49,800 nt of DNA from Caulobacteraceae bacterium (GCA_028290905.1 JAQGIW010000293.1:1-49800); one strand, 5' to 3'. Counted from the first letter of the stretch, positions 15,380 through 27,779 are shown. Made by a program: numbers and translations. Notes: generated by a model not told the origin, from the letters alone.

Positions 15380-17136
15380 GCGAAGGCGGGCCCGCTCGCG
15401 ACAGCCCGTTCGCCGCGGACCAGCCGGCCGGGCGTCTCGCCGGTCCATGCGCCATTCTCGAAGGTTACCACGCCCGACTTCATCGTCGTCCGGTAGCCGC
15501 GTGCGGTCTGCAGCAGGCGCACGCCACCGGCCGGCAGGTCCTGGACGATCTCCGGCGGGCTGAGGTTCAGGGCGCTGAGATCGATGAGGTTGATGTCGGC
15601 CAGATAGCCCGGGGCCAACACGCCGCGGTCCCGCCAGCCGACATGGCGGGCATTGCGCTGGGTGTAGCCGTGGACCAGCGTCTCCAGGGGGATGGTCCGA
15701 CCCGCCTTGTCGCCCCGGCTCCACAGCGCGAGCGTCGTGGTCGGGAAACTTCCGTCGCAGATGGTGCCGCAATGCGCCCCGCCGTCCGAGAGGCCGAAGA
15801 GCGTGTGGTCGGCCGTCATCATGCCGTGCGTCGCAGCCAGGTCGCCGTCGGCGTAGTTGATCAGCGGCATGTAGATCAGGCGCCGCCCGCCCTCTTCGAG
15901 GAAGACCTCATAGGCGTGTTCGGCAACCGGCCGGCCGGCGCGGGCCGCCTCCGCAGCTAGCGAGCTTTCGGCCGCCGGCTCGTAGTCGACCGGATCGGTC
16001 ATCCGGAACATGCGCTCGAAGCCATGGGCGAGCAGTTCGGCGAAGCCCTCCCGGTGGTCGCCGCCGTGCTGGCCGAGAATTTCGGCTTTGACCTCCGGGT
16101 CGGACAGGCGCGCCAGACGTTCGGCGATCGAGGACGAGGTCTGGGCGATCCGGCGGTAGGTGGGGGTGAACAGGAAGGGGCTGGTGGTCGCCGCGAAGCC
16201 CAGGATGGCGCCGATGGGGCGCGGGGCGACCTGGGCGCTGACGTCGAGTCCTTCGGCGTTCATCCGCTCGATCTCGTCGAAGATATGACGCCAGCGGCCG
16301 GGAGCCTCGTCGGTCTGCTGCACGGTGAACGACAGCCGCCGGCCTGCTGTCGCCGCCAGGTGGCGGATAAGCTTCAGCTCGGCGTCCGCGAAGTCGTCGT
16401 CGGCGGTGAGATAGGCGTCGGAGATCATCTGGATGACGCCCTTTCCCGACCGCTTCAGGGCTCCCACGATGCCGGAAAGCTCGCCTTGCGAGGCGGTGAA
16501 GGTGCCGATGTTGGCGCCGCCTCGGGCGCGGTGCGCGTAGGTGCGCGAGGTGGAAAAGCCGAGCGCCCCCGCTTCCAGGGCCTCGAAGGTCAGGCGCTCC
16601 ATCTCGGCGATCTCGCCCTCGGTGGGGGCCTCGGTGTGGTCGGCGCCGCGCTCGCCCATCACATAGGCGCGCAGGGCCGCGTGGGGCATGTGGGCGCCCA
16701 GGTCGATGGCGTAGCGGCGCCGACCGATGGCGTCGAGGTAGTCGGGGAAGCTCTCCCAATCCCAGGTCAGTCCCTCGGCCAGCGCCGCGCCCGGAATGTC
16801 CTCCACCCCTTCCAGCAGGGCGATCAGGAAGTCGTGCTTGTCGCTCCGCGCCGGCGCGAATCCGACGCCGCAGTTGCCCATAGCCACCGAGGTCACGCCG
16901 TTGATGGATGACGGGGCGAGCTGGGCGTCCCACGACACCTGGCCGTCATAGTGGGTGTGGATGTCGACGAATCCCGGGGTCACGTGGGCTCCCTCGGCGT
17001 CCAGGGTCCGCTTCGCCGGGCCGGAGACCGCCCCGACCTCGACGATCAGCCCGTCCCGGATCGCCACGTCGCCGCGAACGGCGGGGGCGCCGGTTCCATC
17101 CACCAAGACCCCGTTCCTGATCACCGTGTCGAACAT
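15376..17136 (-). CDS. Amidohydrolase family protein (N-acyl-D-amino-acid deacylase-like), copy 1
   Basis: A 586-residue metal-dependent hydrolase. It has the family start ([20 protein letters not shown]), the metal-binding [13 protein letters not shown], the [11 protein letters not shown] loop whose Cys is a metal ligand in D-aminoacylases, and LSDGGAHCG with the catalytic Asp. D-aminoacylases hydrolyse N-acyl-D-amino acids, but in this subgroup the substrate is open. The His pair found mid-sequence in classical D-aminoacylases is not obvious here. GGGAGAG lies 8 nt upstream of ATG 17136. It lies 14 nt downstream of a paralogue in the same orientation. Confidence 0.88.
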   Translation of the reverse strand: MFDTVIRNGVLVDGTGAPAVRGDVAIRDGLIVEVGAVSGPAKRTLDAEGAHVTPGFVDIHTHYDGQVSWDAQLAPSSINGVTSVAMGNCGVGFAPARSDKHDFLIALLEGVEDIPGAALAEGLTWDWESFPDYLDAIGRRRYAIDLGAHMPHAALRAYVMGERGADHTEAPTEGEIAEMERLTFEALEAGALGFSTSRTYAHRARGGANIGTFTASQGELSGIVGALKRSGKGVIQMISDAYLTADDDFADAELKLIRHLAATAGRRLSFTVQQTDEAPGRWRHIFDEIERMNAEGLDVSAQVAPRPIGAILGFAATTSPFLFTPTYRRIAQTSSSIAERLARLSDPEVKAEILGQHGGDHREGFAELLAHGFERMFRMTDPVDYEPAAESSLAAEAARAGRPVAEHAYEVFLEEGGRRLIYMPLINYADGDLAATHGMMTADHTLFGLSDGGAHCGTICDGSFPTTTLALWSRGDKAGRTIPLETLVHGYTQRNARHVGWRDRGVLAPGYLADINLIDLSALNLSPPEIVQDLPAGGVRLLQTARGYRTTMKSGVVTFENGAWTGETPGRLVRGERAVASGPAFA

Positions 17137-17150
17137 CGTCCACGCTCTCC

Positions 17151-18887
17151 CTATTCCGCCGCCATCAGGGCCGGCGCCGCCTGACGCCCGCGCACCAGCT
17201 TGCCGGGGAGGGCCCCGGTGGGCTGGCCCTCGCGATAGATCACCACGCCGGACTTTATCGTCGCCACATAGCCGTCGGCATGCTGCATCAGCCGTCGCGC
17301 GCCGGTCGGCAGGTCATAGACCATGTGCGGCGCGTGCAGGCGCAGGCGGTCGAAGTCGATGACGTTGATGTCGGCGAGGTAGCCGGGCTTCAGCCGCCCG
17401 CGGTCGAAGAGGCCCACCGCCTCGGCGGTGTCGCGCGTCTGGGCGCGGATCACGGTGGCGAGATCCAGCTTCGGCCCGCGCGTACGGTCGCGGCACCAGT
17501 GGGTGAGCATCGTCGTGGGCAGGCTGACATCGCAGATCGCCCCGACGTGCGCTCCGCCGTCGGAGAGCCCGCTCAGGGTGTTGGGATGTTCCAGCATCTC
17601 CCGGATGGGCTCGAGGCTTCCCTGCGCATAGTTGGCGAGCGGGAAGAACAGGAAGGCGCATCCCTCGTCGCCCAGGAGGGCGTCGTAGACCAGTTCGTCC
17701 GGATTGACGCCGAGCCGCTCGGCCCGGGCGCCGAGGCTGTCGGCGGGATCGGGCTCATAGTTGGGCGGATCGCCGAGTTCGAACATTTTGTGGTGACGGC
17801 CCGCCAGGGCGTTGATGAACGGATGGCCTCTCATGGGCGCTTCGGCCAGCAGCCGGGCGCGGCAGGTTGGATCGCGCATGGCGGCGACCTTCTGCGCCAG
17901 CGGGAGGTCCTTGATCGGCTGGAAGGAGGGACGGGTGATGAAGGGATGCACGGAGCCCTGCAGGCCCAGCATGATCCCCACCGGCCGCCCGGCGACCTGG
18001 GCCTTGATCGGCACGCCCCGGGCCACTGCGTCGTCCACCAGGGCGAGCATGTCACGCCAGCGGTCCGGCGCCATGTCGGGCTGGACGAGGCTGAAGCTGA
18101 GCGCCTGGCCCGAGACCGCGGTCAGGTCGCACATCAGCCCGAACTCCTCGTCGAGATCGGTGAAGTCGGACGCCACCTGGATCACTCCCGCGCCCGCCTC
18201 CCGCAGGCCCCGGGCGATCCCCACCATCTCGTCGCGCGCCGCCCCCAGGGTCGGGGTCAGGTCGCCGTCGGCGGTGCGGTGGATCATGGTGCGGCTGGTG
18301 GAGAAACCGAGCGCGCCGGCGTTGACCGCATCGCGGGTCAGCTCGCCCATGCGCGCGATCTCCTCGGGGCTCGCCGGCTCGCGCTTCGCGCCACGCTCGC
18401 CCATCACATAGACCCGCAGCGCCCCATGCGGCACCTGGGCGGCCACGTCGATGTCGCGTGGCAGGGCGTCCACGGCGTCCAGGTATTCGCCGAAGCTCTC
18501 CCAGTTCCAGGTCAGGCCCTCGTGCAGGGCGGCGCCCGGAATATCCTCCACGCCCTCCATCAGGCGGATCAGGGTGTCGCGGTCGGCGGGGCGGGCGGGG
18601 GCGAAGCCGACGCCGCAGTTGCCCGCCAGCACCGTGGTGGCGCCCAGGGTGGAGGAAGGGCTCATCCGCGTATCCCAGGTCATCTGGCCGTCGTAGTGGG
18701 TGTGGATGTCCACCCAGCCGGGCGTGACCATGAGCCCACGGGCGTCGATCTCCTCGCGGCCGGTCCAGGCGCCAGCGCCGACTCCCACGATCCGGCCGCC
18801 GTCGACGGCCACGTCCGCAACCACCGGCGCGCCGCCAGAGCCGTCGAACACCGTGCCGCCTCGAACGACCAGATCGACCGTGGCCAT
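17151..18887 (-). CDS. Amidohydrolase family protein (N-acyl-D-amino-acid deacylase-like), copy 2
   Basis: A 578-residue paralogue of the next gene with the same landmarks: [72 protein letters not shown] and LSDGGAHVGAICD. The two are co-directional and 14 nt apart, so they form an operon from tandem duplication followed by clear divergence. GGGAGCGAGG precedes ATG 18887. One may act on a different acyl or amino-acid group. No transporter or racemase gene is adjacent to suggest the substrate. Confidence 0.88.
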   Translation of the reverse strand: MATVDLVVRGGTVFDGSGGAPVVADVAVDGGRIVGVGAGAWTGREEIDARGLMVTPGWVDIHTHYDGQMTWDTRMSPSSTLGATTVLAGNCGVGFAPARPADRDTLIRLMEGVEDIPGAALHEGLTWNWESFGEYLDAVDALPRDIDVAAQVPHGALRVYVMGERGAKREPASPEEIARMGELTRDAVNAGALGFSTSRTMIHRTADGDLTPTLGAARDEMVGIARGLREAGAGVIQVASDFTDLDEEFGLMCDLTAVSGQALSFSLVQPDMAPDRWRDMLALVDDAVARGVPIKAQVAGRPVGIMLGLQGSVHPFITRPSFQPIKDLPLAQKVAAMRDPTCRARLLAEAPMRGHPFINALAGRHHKMFELGDPPNYEPDPADSLGARAERLGVNPDELVYDALLGDEGCAFLFFPLANYAQGSLEPIREMLEHPNTLSGLSDGGAHVGAICDVSLPTTMLTHWCRDRTRGPKLDLATVIRAQTRDTAEAVGLFDRGRLKPGYLADINVIDFDRLRLHAPHMVYDLPTGARRLMQHADGYVATIKSGVVIYREGQPTGALPGKLVRGRQAAPALMAAE

Positions 18888-19194
18888 GACCTCGCTCCCG
18901 CGTGCAAGTTTCTTGCGCCGACGATAGGGCGCCCGGGCCCCGGCGTGAACGAAAATATCCCAAAGGATACGGAAGTAGGCGGCCTATGCCGTGCGAGGGT
19001 CGGGTTTCAGCCGTGACGTCCGCGACCCTAGGTCGCTGGGCCCGTACGCCGCTCGTTCTTTGCCGCCGGCGGTTCCCGGGTTAGACTTGCTTCAGTTTTG
19101 GTGGCGTTGAGTTTCGTTTAAATCTTAAGTTTCCTGTCTCATTCAGGTTTCAGACGGAATTCATCAAGCGTCGGACGCGTTCCGAGGTTTCGTC
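18888..19194. other. Divergent intergenic region between the amidohydrolases and the hybrid kinase
   Basis: No gene is recognised. It must hold promoters for both flanking transcription units. The only structure noted is a short hairpin TATCC-CAAA-GGATA near 18957 and an AT-richer stretch (GTTTCGTTTAAATCTTAAG) around 19110-19130. No operator repeat is evident. Confidence 0.4.
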
Positions 19195-21025
<1,831 letters not shown>

Positions 21026-21036
<11 letters not shown>

Positions 21037-23557
21037 ACGGGGCGACGATCCTGGCCGCGGCGCGCGACGCGTCATTCTCCGTCGACCGGGCGGCGGCCTG
21101 GGTCTTCGGCGCATCGCCAGGGGTCGACGCCGACGCCTTCACCGGGAAGGTCACGGTGTCGACGGCCGAGGGATCGTCGCGGAGCTTCACGAACAGCCTC
21201 CCGTCGGTCGGATGGGGCACGGTCACGACCGAACCGGGGAAGCCGTCGGGGATCCGAACCACGTGTTCGAACGCCGGATCGTTCGACAGCGCGTCCAGCA
21301 GGAACAGGTCTGCGCCGATGAGCTTGCAAGGCCGTTCGCGGTCGGCGGGACACTTCAGCGCCTCGAGAGTCGGCAGGCGAACGAGGGTGGCAAGCGGTTG
21401 CCAGTCTCCGGCCACCCCGTCTTCGACGATGCGATAGCGTAGGCGTCCGGCGGCCGAGGAACCGAAGGCCCTGCCGGTGTCGAGGGTGGCGATCGCCACC
21501 TGGGAGTCTTCCAGGGTCAGGCCGTTCGACAGCGTGAGCGTGGTGGTGAAGGCGCCGCGGGGCGTCTCCACCTGGACCGCCTCATGGCCCGAGAACGACG
21601 CCGGAGACTGGGAGCGGATCGAGAACGTCAGCACTTGGTTTCGCGCCACGGCGTCCCGATCCGTGAGCTGGATCCGGCTCGCCGGCCCCGAGGGCTCTGC
21701 CTTGACGCTCTTGGCGATCAGGGTGACCCGGGGGCGCGGCGCGGCGACGGAAGCCCCGACTTCCAGAAGCCGCCCGTCCTTGAGCGCGACCCTGGCCCTG
21801 TCGGTCGCGCCCTCCGTCAGCCGATCGTCGGGCCGACCGCGGGTGGCGAACAGAGGCAGTTCGCCGCCGTCCTGAGGCTTGGCGAACGGGTCGGGCCGGT
21901 AGTCCACGCCCCTCAGGGTCAAGCCGTCCACTTCATCCAGGCGGCTTCCCTCAAGCACGCCGAAGGGATCGCCTTCGTGGACCGTGAAGCGATCCAGGCG
22001 GCTGGGCTCGGCGAAGGTGCGCAGGGCGACAGCCTGGGCCTGCGCCCGACCGAATGACTTCACGAGCAGCGTCAGGGACCCGGAAGGCGTCTCGCCGGCC
22101 GGCGTGGTGACCACCAGTTCGTCGGGGTGGATCGCCTTCCAGTCCGCCTTGGCCGTTTCGCCGGACGCTTGCCGCAGCATGACGTCCTCCACGCAGGCCG
22201 CGCCAGGCGCGTGCAGGCGAACCTCGCCGCCCCGGCCGCCGATCAGCGCCTGCCGATCGTCGTCGGCGATCCGCCAGGGCTCGTCACGCGCGGACTGCAT
22301 GTGAAAGGTGGGGCCGACGTAGGGGTCGAAGCCCCACGCGCCGCGCACCGATCCCTCCACGGCCTCACCGAACCGGCTGGGGTCGAATCCCGAGGTGTCG
22401 GCGACGAAACCGCCCTTTTCCGGATCGGCCTTGAGAGGAAGGTCGAGGGTCTTGCCGTCGGAGGCCTGCAGCCGAAGGACCAAGTCGTGCGCGTACGCGG
22501 TGGCGAACACCAGCGGCGCGCCATCCGCCGGCAACACCAGCGGGGTCTGGTCGGCGCAGTAGGCGGCGCCCGGTTCGGTCGGTTGAAGAAGAGGCGGCAG
22601 AGGCGGCCCGACCGCCGGCAGGGCCGTCACCAGCACCGATTTGGGATTGTGGAACGATGGCGGCGAATTGAGGAAGATGGAAACGTTGTCGCCCTGGCGC
22701 GTCGCCAGCGCCGGCAGGTACTGGTACTGCGCGGTGTGCACCGAATCAAAGATGCGCACGATGTCCATGACCGCGCCCACGTAGGGACTGTAGGCTCCGG
22801 CGCCCGCCTGCGGGGCGAAGGTCAGCTGCTGCACCAGGTCGGCCATGGATCCCGTCGTGAGCGTCTGGGCGATGGAGGGGTTGTGCTCGTCGCTGAGGAC
22901 AAGGGACTCCTGGCCTTGCGTCAGGCAGGAGGCCTGCTGCGCCGCCGGCTTCTGCAGGCAAGGTGAGTCGAGCTTGATCGCCAGGCTACGCGCCAGCAGC
23001 GGAGCCACTGTCTTCAGGCGCTCAGGGTCGGAGAGGCTGGTCTTGTGGACTTCCGACAGGTAGGCCTCGAGGCGCGCACGATCCAGGCTCGCCTGGTTGA
23101 GGTCCTGCGAGGCGCGGACGAAGGCGCCTGGGCGGCCGCGGACCCCCTTGACCAGGGTCTTGAAGTCGCCACCGGTCTCCGGGGCGAGAAAGAGCAGGGC
23201 CTGCTGCGCCCCTTTCGGGACAGTGATCTTCAGCCCCGCCCCGGCCTTCGGCCTCCAGGTTTCCAGGCGGAAGAACCAACTTTCCGGCGGAGGATCGGTC
23301 GCCCCGCGTAGAAACGCCACAACCAGCACATAGTGCGCCGACTGGCCGGCGGGGAAATCGGGCTTCACCCATAGCTGGTCCCCTTCCGCGAGATTGGGGG
23401 CCTCCGCAATCGGCAACGTCTTTCCGGCGCGGGTCACGGTGACGTCGAGCGTCGGGCCGACGAGATCAAACGGCGGCGGGTCGGCCGTCGCTGGGGCCGC
23501 GATGGCCAGTGGCAGGGTTGCCACCAGGAGAACGAACATGAGCGCGCGCAACACCAT
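21026..23557 (-). CDS. Large secreted protein of unknown function
   Basis: An 843-residue protein that I do not recognise. ATG 23557 gives a good signal peptide (VLRALMFVLLVATLPLAIAA, cleavage near PATA); an in-frame start further upstream would bury it. The mature protein is rich in short beta-type stretches separated by Gly/Pro turns, with several PxxVxxxxG segments. It has few cysteines (a CLQK...ASCL pair near residue 230, and AACVED). A central part (LTTGSMADLVQQLTFAPQAG) recalls outer-surface or polysaccharide-linked proteins, but no catalytic motif is visible. It stands alone, convergent with the hybrid kinase and divergent from nothing obvious. Codon usage matches its neighbours. Confidence 0.8.
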
Positions 23558-23675
23558 CGCAAGCCTTGCCGTTTGAATCAGGCAGATCCAGGTCGCGGTA
23601 CGATCCGGCCTGTATGATAGGGGAGAGCGACCACCGGCGCCACGCTCGCGGGCCGCGCCGACCGCCACGCGCGTT

Positions 23676-24365
23676 TCAGGTCAGCGAGCCGACGATCGAG
23701 GCGCGCTGCGAGAACTCGATCCAGTTCCCATCTGGATCGCGCACCATGGAGATCCGCGCCGTGGTTCCTAGGGTCACGGGGGCCAGGGCCTCGCGCCCGC
23801 CGGCGGAGAGGACGCGGGCATGCTCCTCGTCGACTTTGAAGACCTGGAAAGTGACGTAGCGCCAGCCGGGACCCGCTACCTGGGCGTCGGCCGGCGCATC
23901 GCCGGAAGGGTCCAGCAGGATCAGGCTCTCCCCGGCCCGGAACGCCGCCGCCGCCGCCGCTGTGGGCTCCTCGGTGAGCCCCAGCGCGTCGCGGTAGAAG
24001 GCCCTGTGAGCGACGAGATCGCGCACGATCAGGCGAATGGCGATCTGGCTGACGCCGTCGAGGCCCGGCGGCGCCAGCCGCAAGCGGTTGCCGTCGGGAT
24101 CGACGAGGTCACTCGGCGCGGCCAGGCCCGGGCGGGCGATGATCAAGGCCCGATAGCCGCTCGGCGGGGCGGCGGGGAGGGGATCCGCGTGGTGATTGAT
24201 CTTCACCACCGAGCCGTTGGCGTCGTGCCGGTGCTGGTCGTGGCCCGGCCTGATCTTCAGGAGATGGTCGAAGCGGACGCCGGCCTCGCCCTGCCAGAAG
24301 GCCAGCATCGCGGCGAGGTTGTTCGTGGAGAGCCCGATGTCGATACGCGGCTTGGCGAGGTGCAT
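23676..24365 (-). CDS. Two-domain VOC family protein
   Basis: A 229-residue protein with two VOC modules. The first starts KPRIDIGLSTNNLAAMLAFW and ends VDPDGNRLRLAPPG. The second has QIAIRLIVRDLVAHRAFYRD and ends VRDPDGNWIEFSQR. Duplicated VOC domains are typical of extradiol dioxygenases and dehydratase-like enzymes, but no ring-cleavage context is present. GGGAAGG lies about 9 nt upstream of the ATG. It is divergent from the oxidoreductase gene at 24457, with a shared 91-bp promoter region. Confidence 0.85.
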   Translation of the reverse strand: MHLAKPRIDIGLSTNNLAAMLAFWQGEAGVRFDHLLKIRPGHDQHRHDANGSVVKINHHADPLPAAPPSGYRALIIARPGLAAPSDLVDPDGNRLRLAPPGLDGVSQIAIRLIVRDLVAHRAFYRDALGLTEEPTAAAAAAFRAGESLILLDPSGDAPADAQVAGPGWRYVTFQVFKVDEEHARVLSAGGREALAPVTLGTTARISMVRDPDGNWIEFSQRASIVGSLT

Positions 24366-24456
24366 GGTCTGGCGCCTTCCCTTTCGCCCCCCGGCGCGGC
24401 AATAACGTCGCCATGCGCCCCCAATGCGGCAGGTGGGGCGGCGCGGGAGGGACGCG

Positions 24457-25419
24457 ATGAAGGCGGCGGTCTACTACGAGAACGGTGATCCCGGCGTCCT
24501 GCGCTACGAGGACGTCGCCGATCCGGCGTGCCACCCCAAGGGCGTGGTCATCAAGGTCGAGGCGGCCAGCATCGAAGGCGGTGACACCCTCAACCGCTGG
24601 CGCGGCGCCCTGGCGACCCGCCCTCACATCGTCGGCTATCAGGCGGCCGGCGAGGTCGTCGCGGTCGGGTCGGAGGTCACGAACCTCAGGCTCGGACAAA
24701 AGGTGGCGACCACCGGCGCCTTCGGCTCGCACGCCGAGCTGCGTGCGGTTGCGGCGCGCACCGCCTGGCCGATACCGGACGGCTTCGATCCGAAGCTGGC
24801 CTCGGTCATCCCAGTCACCTTCGGAACCGCCGACGACTGCCTCTTCGAGTTCGGGCGCCTCAGGGCCGGCGAGACGGTCCTGGTCCAGGCCGGCGCGAGC
24901 GGTGTGGGCGTGGCCGCGATACAGCTGGCCAAGCGGGCGGGGGCCACGGTCATCGCCACCGCCTCCAGCGACGAGCGCCTGGAGCGGCTCAAGCCCCTCG
25001 GGCTCGATCACGGGATCAACTACAGGACCGAGGACGTGGTGCAGACCGTCATGCGCCTGACCGACAACAAGGGCGTCAACCTTGTGGTGGATTCCGTCGG
25101 GGGCTCGACCCTGCAGGGCTCGATCCTCTCCCTGGCCTATCGAGGACGCGTTTCCATGGTGGGCGCGGCGGGGCGCGAACCGATGCAGGTGGACGTCTCC
25201 ACCATGATGGGAGGGAACCGATCTCTCTCCGGGGTGTTCCTGGGGGCTGAAATCGCGACGGACAGGGTTCACAACAACATCCAGCGCCTGATCGACGAGG
25301 CGGCTAGGGGCGAGCTCCAGGTGGTCATCGACAGGACCTTCCCCCTGTCGGCGGCGGCCGAAGCTCATGCCTATATAGAAAGCCGCCAAGCGGTGGGACG
25401 GGTGTTGCTCATTCCGTAG
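24457..25419 (+). CDS. Zinc-independent medium-chain dehydrogenase (quinone oxidoreductase-like)
   Basis: A 320-residue MDR-superfamily oxidoreductase. It has the GroES-like N-terminal fold (GYQAAGEVVAVGSEVTNLRL) and the NAD(P)H-binding Rossmann segment VLVQAGASGVGVAAIQLAKR. The structural-zinc cysteine cluster of alcohol dehydrogenases is absent, which places it with NADPH:quinone oxidoreductases. ATG 24457 follows GGGAGGG. The EgtB-EgtD gene starts 104 nt downstream in the same direction, so shared transcription is possible; reduction of reactive carbonyls or quinones would fit an antioxidant context, but that is inference. Confidence 0.9.
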   Translation: MKAAVYYENGDPGVLRYEDVADPACHPKGVVIKVEAASIEGGDTLNRWRGALATRPHIVGYQAAGEVVAVGSEVTNLRLGQKVATTGAFGSHAELRAVAARTAWPIPDGFDPKLASVIPVTFGTADDCLFEFGRLRAGETVLVQAGASGVGVAAIQLAKRAGATVIATASSDERLERLKPLGLDHGINYRTEDVVQTVMRLTDNKGVNLVVDSVGGSTLQGSILSLAYRGRVSMVGAAGREPMQVDVSTMMGGNRSLSGVFLGAEIATDRVHNNIQRLIDEAARGELQVVIDRTFPLSAAAEAHAYIESRQAVGRVLLIP

Positions 25420-25523
25420 GGCGTTCGAATTCATTGGACTCGCCCCGTGGGTGGGCCCCCGCGGGGGCCGCCCCGGCGCCGGTCGTCTGCGTGATCAGCC
25501 TTCGGCCCTTGGGGACCCTCGCC

Positions 25524-27686
25524 ATGCCGCCCTCCGACGACGCCCCAGCCCCCGACACTTTCGCGCGCGCCTGGGCGCCCGATCTAACCCTGCAGGCCCG
25601 CTACAAGAGCGTCAGGGCGGCCAGTCTTGCGCTCGCCGCGCCGTTGTCCCCGGAGGACCAGCAGGTCCAGTCGATGCCGGACGCCAGTCCGGTCAAGTGG
25701 CACCTCGCCCACATGAGCTGGTTCTTCGAGACCTTTCTGCTGGCGCCGTGGCTGGCGGACTACGCGGTCTTCGACCCCGCCCACCGATACCTGTTCAATT
25801 CCTACTATGAGGCCATCGGCGCCCGGCATCCCAGGCCGGCGCGCGGGCTGCTCACCCGGCCGACCCTGACCGAGGTGCTGGCCTATCGCGCCCACGTCGA
25901 CGCCGGCATGTCGCGGTTGCTGGCCGAGCCCCTGGATCGCCCGGTTCGCGAACTCCTCGCCCTGGGGTTGGCGCACGAGGAGCAGCACCAGGAGCTGATC
26001 CTGATGGATATCCTGAACCTGTTCGCCGCCTCGCCGCTGAAGCCTGCCTATGATGCGCGGCAGCGCGCGCCCGCCCTCGCCAAGGCGGGTAGAGGTTATG
26101 TCGACCTCCCAGGGGGCGCCGTCCGCATCGGCGCCGGGGACCAGGACTTCGCCTTCGACAACGAGACTCCTAGGCATGAGGTCCTGCTCGGGCCCTACCG
26201 CCTGGCCGACAGCCTGGTCACCAACGGCGAATGGCTGGCGTTCATGGACGACGGCGGCTACCGGCGGCCGGAATTCTGGCTCTCCGACGGCTGGGCGCGG
26301 GTCCAGGCCGAGGGCTGGGAGGCACCGCTATATTGGGAACGCCATGACGATGGCTGGCGGGCGATGAGCCTGGCCGGCCTCGCGCCGGTCGATCCCGACG
26401 CCCCGGTGGTCCACATCAGCTTCTTCGAAGCCGCCGCCTTCGCCGCCTGGGCCGGCAAGCGCCTGCCCACCGAGGCGGAATGGGAACACGCCGCCGCGAC
26501 CCGGCCCGAAGCCTTCGCCCAGTTGTTCGGCGAGCTCTGGCAGTGGACCGCCAGCGCCTACTCGCCGCACCCGGGTTTCGCCCCCGCCGCCGGCGCCGTC
26601 GGCGAATACAACGCCAAATTCATGGTCGGCCAAATGGTCCTCAAGGGCGCCGCCCACGCCACGCCCTCCGGCCACAGCCGCCCGTCCTACCGCAACTTCT
26701 TCCATCCGCACCAACGCTGGATGTTTGCCGGCCTGCGCCTGGCGAGCGATGCTCCGGCCGCGGAAGGAACCGAAGCCTTCCGCTTCGATGTGCTCACCGG
26801 ACTCTCGGGGGCCCGCCGGCGCCTCCCCGCCAAGTGGTTCTACGACGCGGCGGGGTCCGAGCTGTTCGAGCGTATCACCGAGCTGCCGGAGTACTATCCG
26901 ACCCGGCAGGAGACCGCCCTGCTGGTGGAGATCGCGCCGGAACTCGCCGCCCGCATTCCGGCCGGCGCGACCCTCGTGGAACTGGGCAGCGGCGCGAGCG
27001 TGAAGACGCGCCTGCTGCTGGACGCTGCGCCCCAACTGGCCGCTTACGCCCCGGTGGACATCAGCGAAACAGCCGTCGCCGCGGCGGCGGCGGCCATAGC
27101 GCGGGACTATCCGTCCCTCAGGGTAAGGCCCGTCACCGCGGACTTCACGCGCACCTGGGGCGAGGTTGGCAGGGCCGACGGGCTCGTCGGCTTCTTCCCC
27201 GGCTCCACGATCGGCAACTTCACCCCCGACGAGGCGGTGGAGTTGATGCGCGGGGTCCGCGATCGGTTAGGGCCGGCCGGCCTCTTCATCGTGGGAGCCG
27301 ACCTGGCCAAGGATGGAGAGACCCTGACGGCGGCCTACGACGACGACGCTGGGGTGACAGCCGCTTTCAACCTGAATCTGCTCGCCCGCATCAACCGCGA
27401 ACTTGGCGGCGATTTCGACCTGGGCGGCTTCGCGCACCGGGCCGCTTGGAACAGGATGGAGGGTAGGGTGGAGATGCACCTGGAATCCCTGCGTCCTCAG
27501 ACCGTGACAGTGGCCGGGACGCGGTTCTCATTCGTGCGGGGCGAGACGATCCACACCGAGAATTCCTACAAACACACCCCCGAGGGCTTCGAAGCCCTCG
27601 CGGGGCGAGCGGGGTGGCGCGTGGCCAAGGCCTGGACCAGCCCCGCGCCCTCGGTCGCGGTTTTCCTACTCACGCCGCAGACCTGA
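25524..27686 (+). CDS. EgtB-EgtD fusion: hercynine oxygenase and histidine N-alpha-methyltransferase
   Basis: This 720-residue protein joins two ergothioneine enzymes. Residues of about 1-407 are EgtB: a DinB-like helical part with iron-binding His residues (VKWHLAHMSWFF, and HEEQHQEL near 150), then a formylglycine-enzyme-like domain ending RNFFHPHQRWMFAGLRLA. After about 10 residues EgtD begins (FRFDVLTGLSGARRRLPAKW), with the SAM-binding LVELGSGASVKTRLLLDA, GFFPGSTIGNF and the closing ENSYKH segment. EgtD trimethylates histidine to hercynine; EgtB adds sulfur with Fe(II) and oxygen. In most bacteria these are two genes. ATG 25524 has GGGGA 8 nt upstream. EgtA, EgtC and EgtE are not in the window. 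Confidence 0.93.
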   Translation: MPPSDDAPAPDTFARAWAPDLTLQARYKSVRAASLALAAPLSPEDQQVQSMPDASPVKWHLAHMSWFFETFLLAPWLADYAVFDPAHRYLFNSYYEAIGARHPRPARGLLTRPTLTEVLAYRAHVDAGMSRLLAEPLDRPVRELLALGLAHEEQHQELILMDILNLFAASPLKPAYDARQRAPALAKAGRGYVDLPGGAVRIGAGDQDFAFDNETPRHEVLLGPYRLADSLVTNGEWLAFMDDGGYRRPEFWLSDGWARVQAEGWEAPLYWERHDDGWRAMSLAGLAPVDPDAPVVHISFFEAAAFAAWAGKRLPTEAEWEHAAATRPEAFAQLFGELWQWTASAYSPHPGFAPAAGAVGEYNAKFMVGQMVLKGAAHATPSGHSRPSYRNFFHPHQRWMFAGLRLASDAPAAEGTEAFRFDVLTGLSGARRRLPAKWFYDAAGSELFERITELPEYYPTRQETALLVEIAPELAARIPAGATLVELGSGASVKTRLLLDAAPQLAAYAPVDISETAVAAAAAAIARDYPSLRVRPVTADFTRTWGEVGRADGLVGFFPGSTIGNFTPDEAVELMRGVRDRLGPAGLFIVGADLAKDGETLTAAYDDDAGVTAAFNLNLLARINRELGGDFDLGGFAHRAAWNRMEGRVEMHLESLRPQTVTVAGTRFSFVRGETIHTENSYKHTPEGFEALAGRAGWRVAKAWTSPAPSVAVFLLTPQT

Positions 27687-27742
27687 GCGCCCAAGGAGGC
27701 GCCGGATGGCGCGCGGCGGGCCGGGCGCGGCAGGGCAGGGCA

Positions 27743-27765
27743 GGCGGCCTCCCCCCTGGGCCGCC
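27743..27765. terminator. Possible bidirectional hairpin between convergent genes
   Basis: GGCGGCC (27743-27749) pairs with GGCCGCC (27759-27765) across a 9-nt loop. It lies between the end of the EgtB-EgtD gene and the convergent KGG protein gene. No T run follows on either strand, so intrinsic termination is only a possibility. Confidence 0.3.
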
Positions 27766-27779
27766 CTGGCTCGCCGGCG

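Noticed and set aside
26480-27466. 328-codon plus-strand frame inside the EgtB-EgtD gene
   Set aside because: It is an out-of-frame Arg/Pro-rich reading of the fusion gene, with no domain and no ribosome binding site.
25524-27686. Two separate overlapping genes egtB and egtD instead of a fusion
   Set aside because: No stop codon occurs between the domains, and the only ATG near the junction is in another frame. Kept as a fusion with the sequencing-error caveat.
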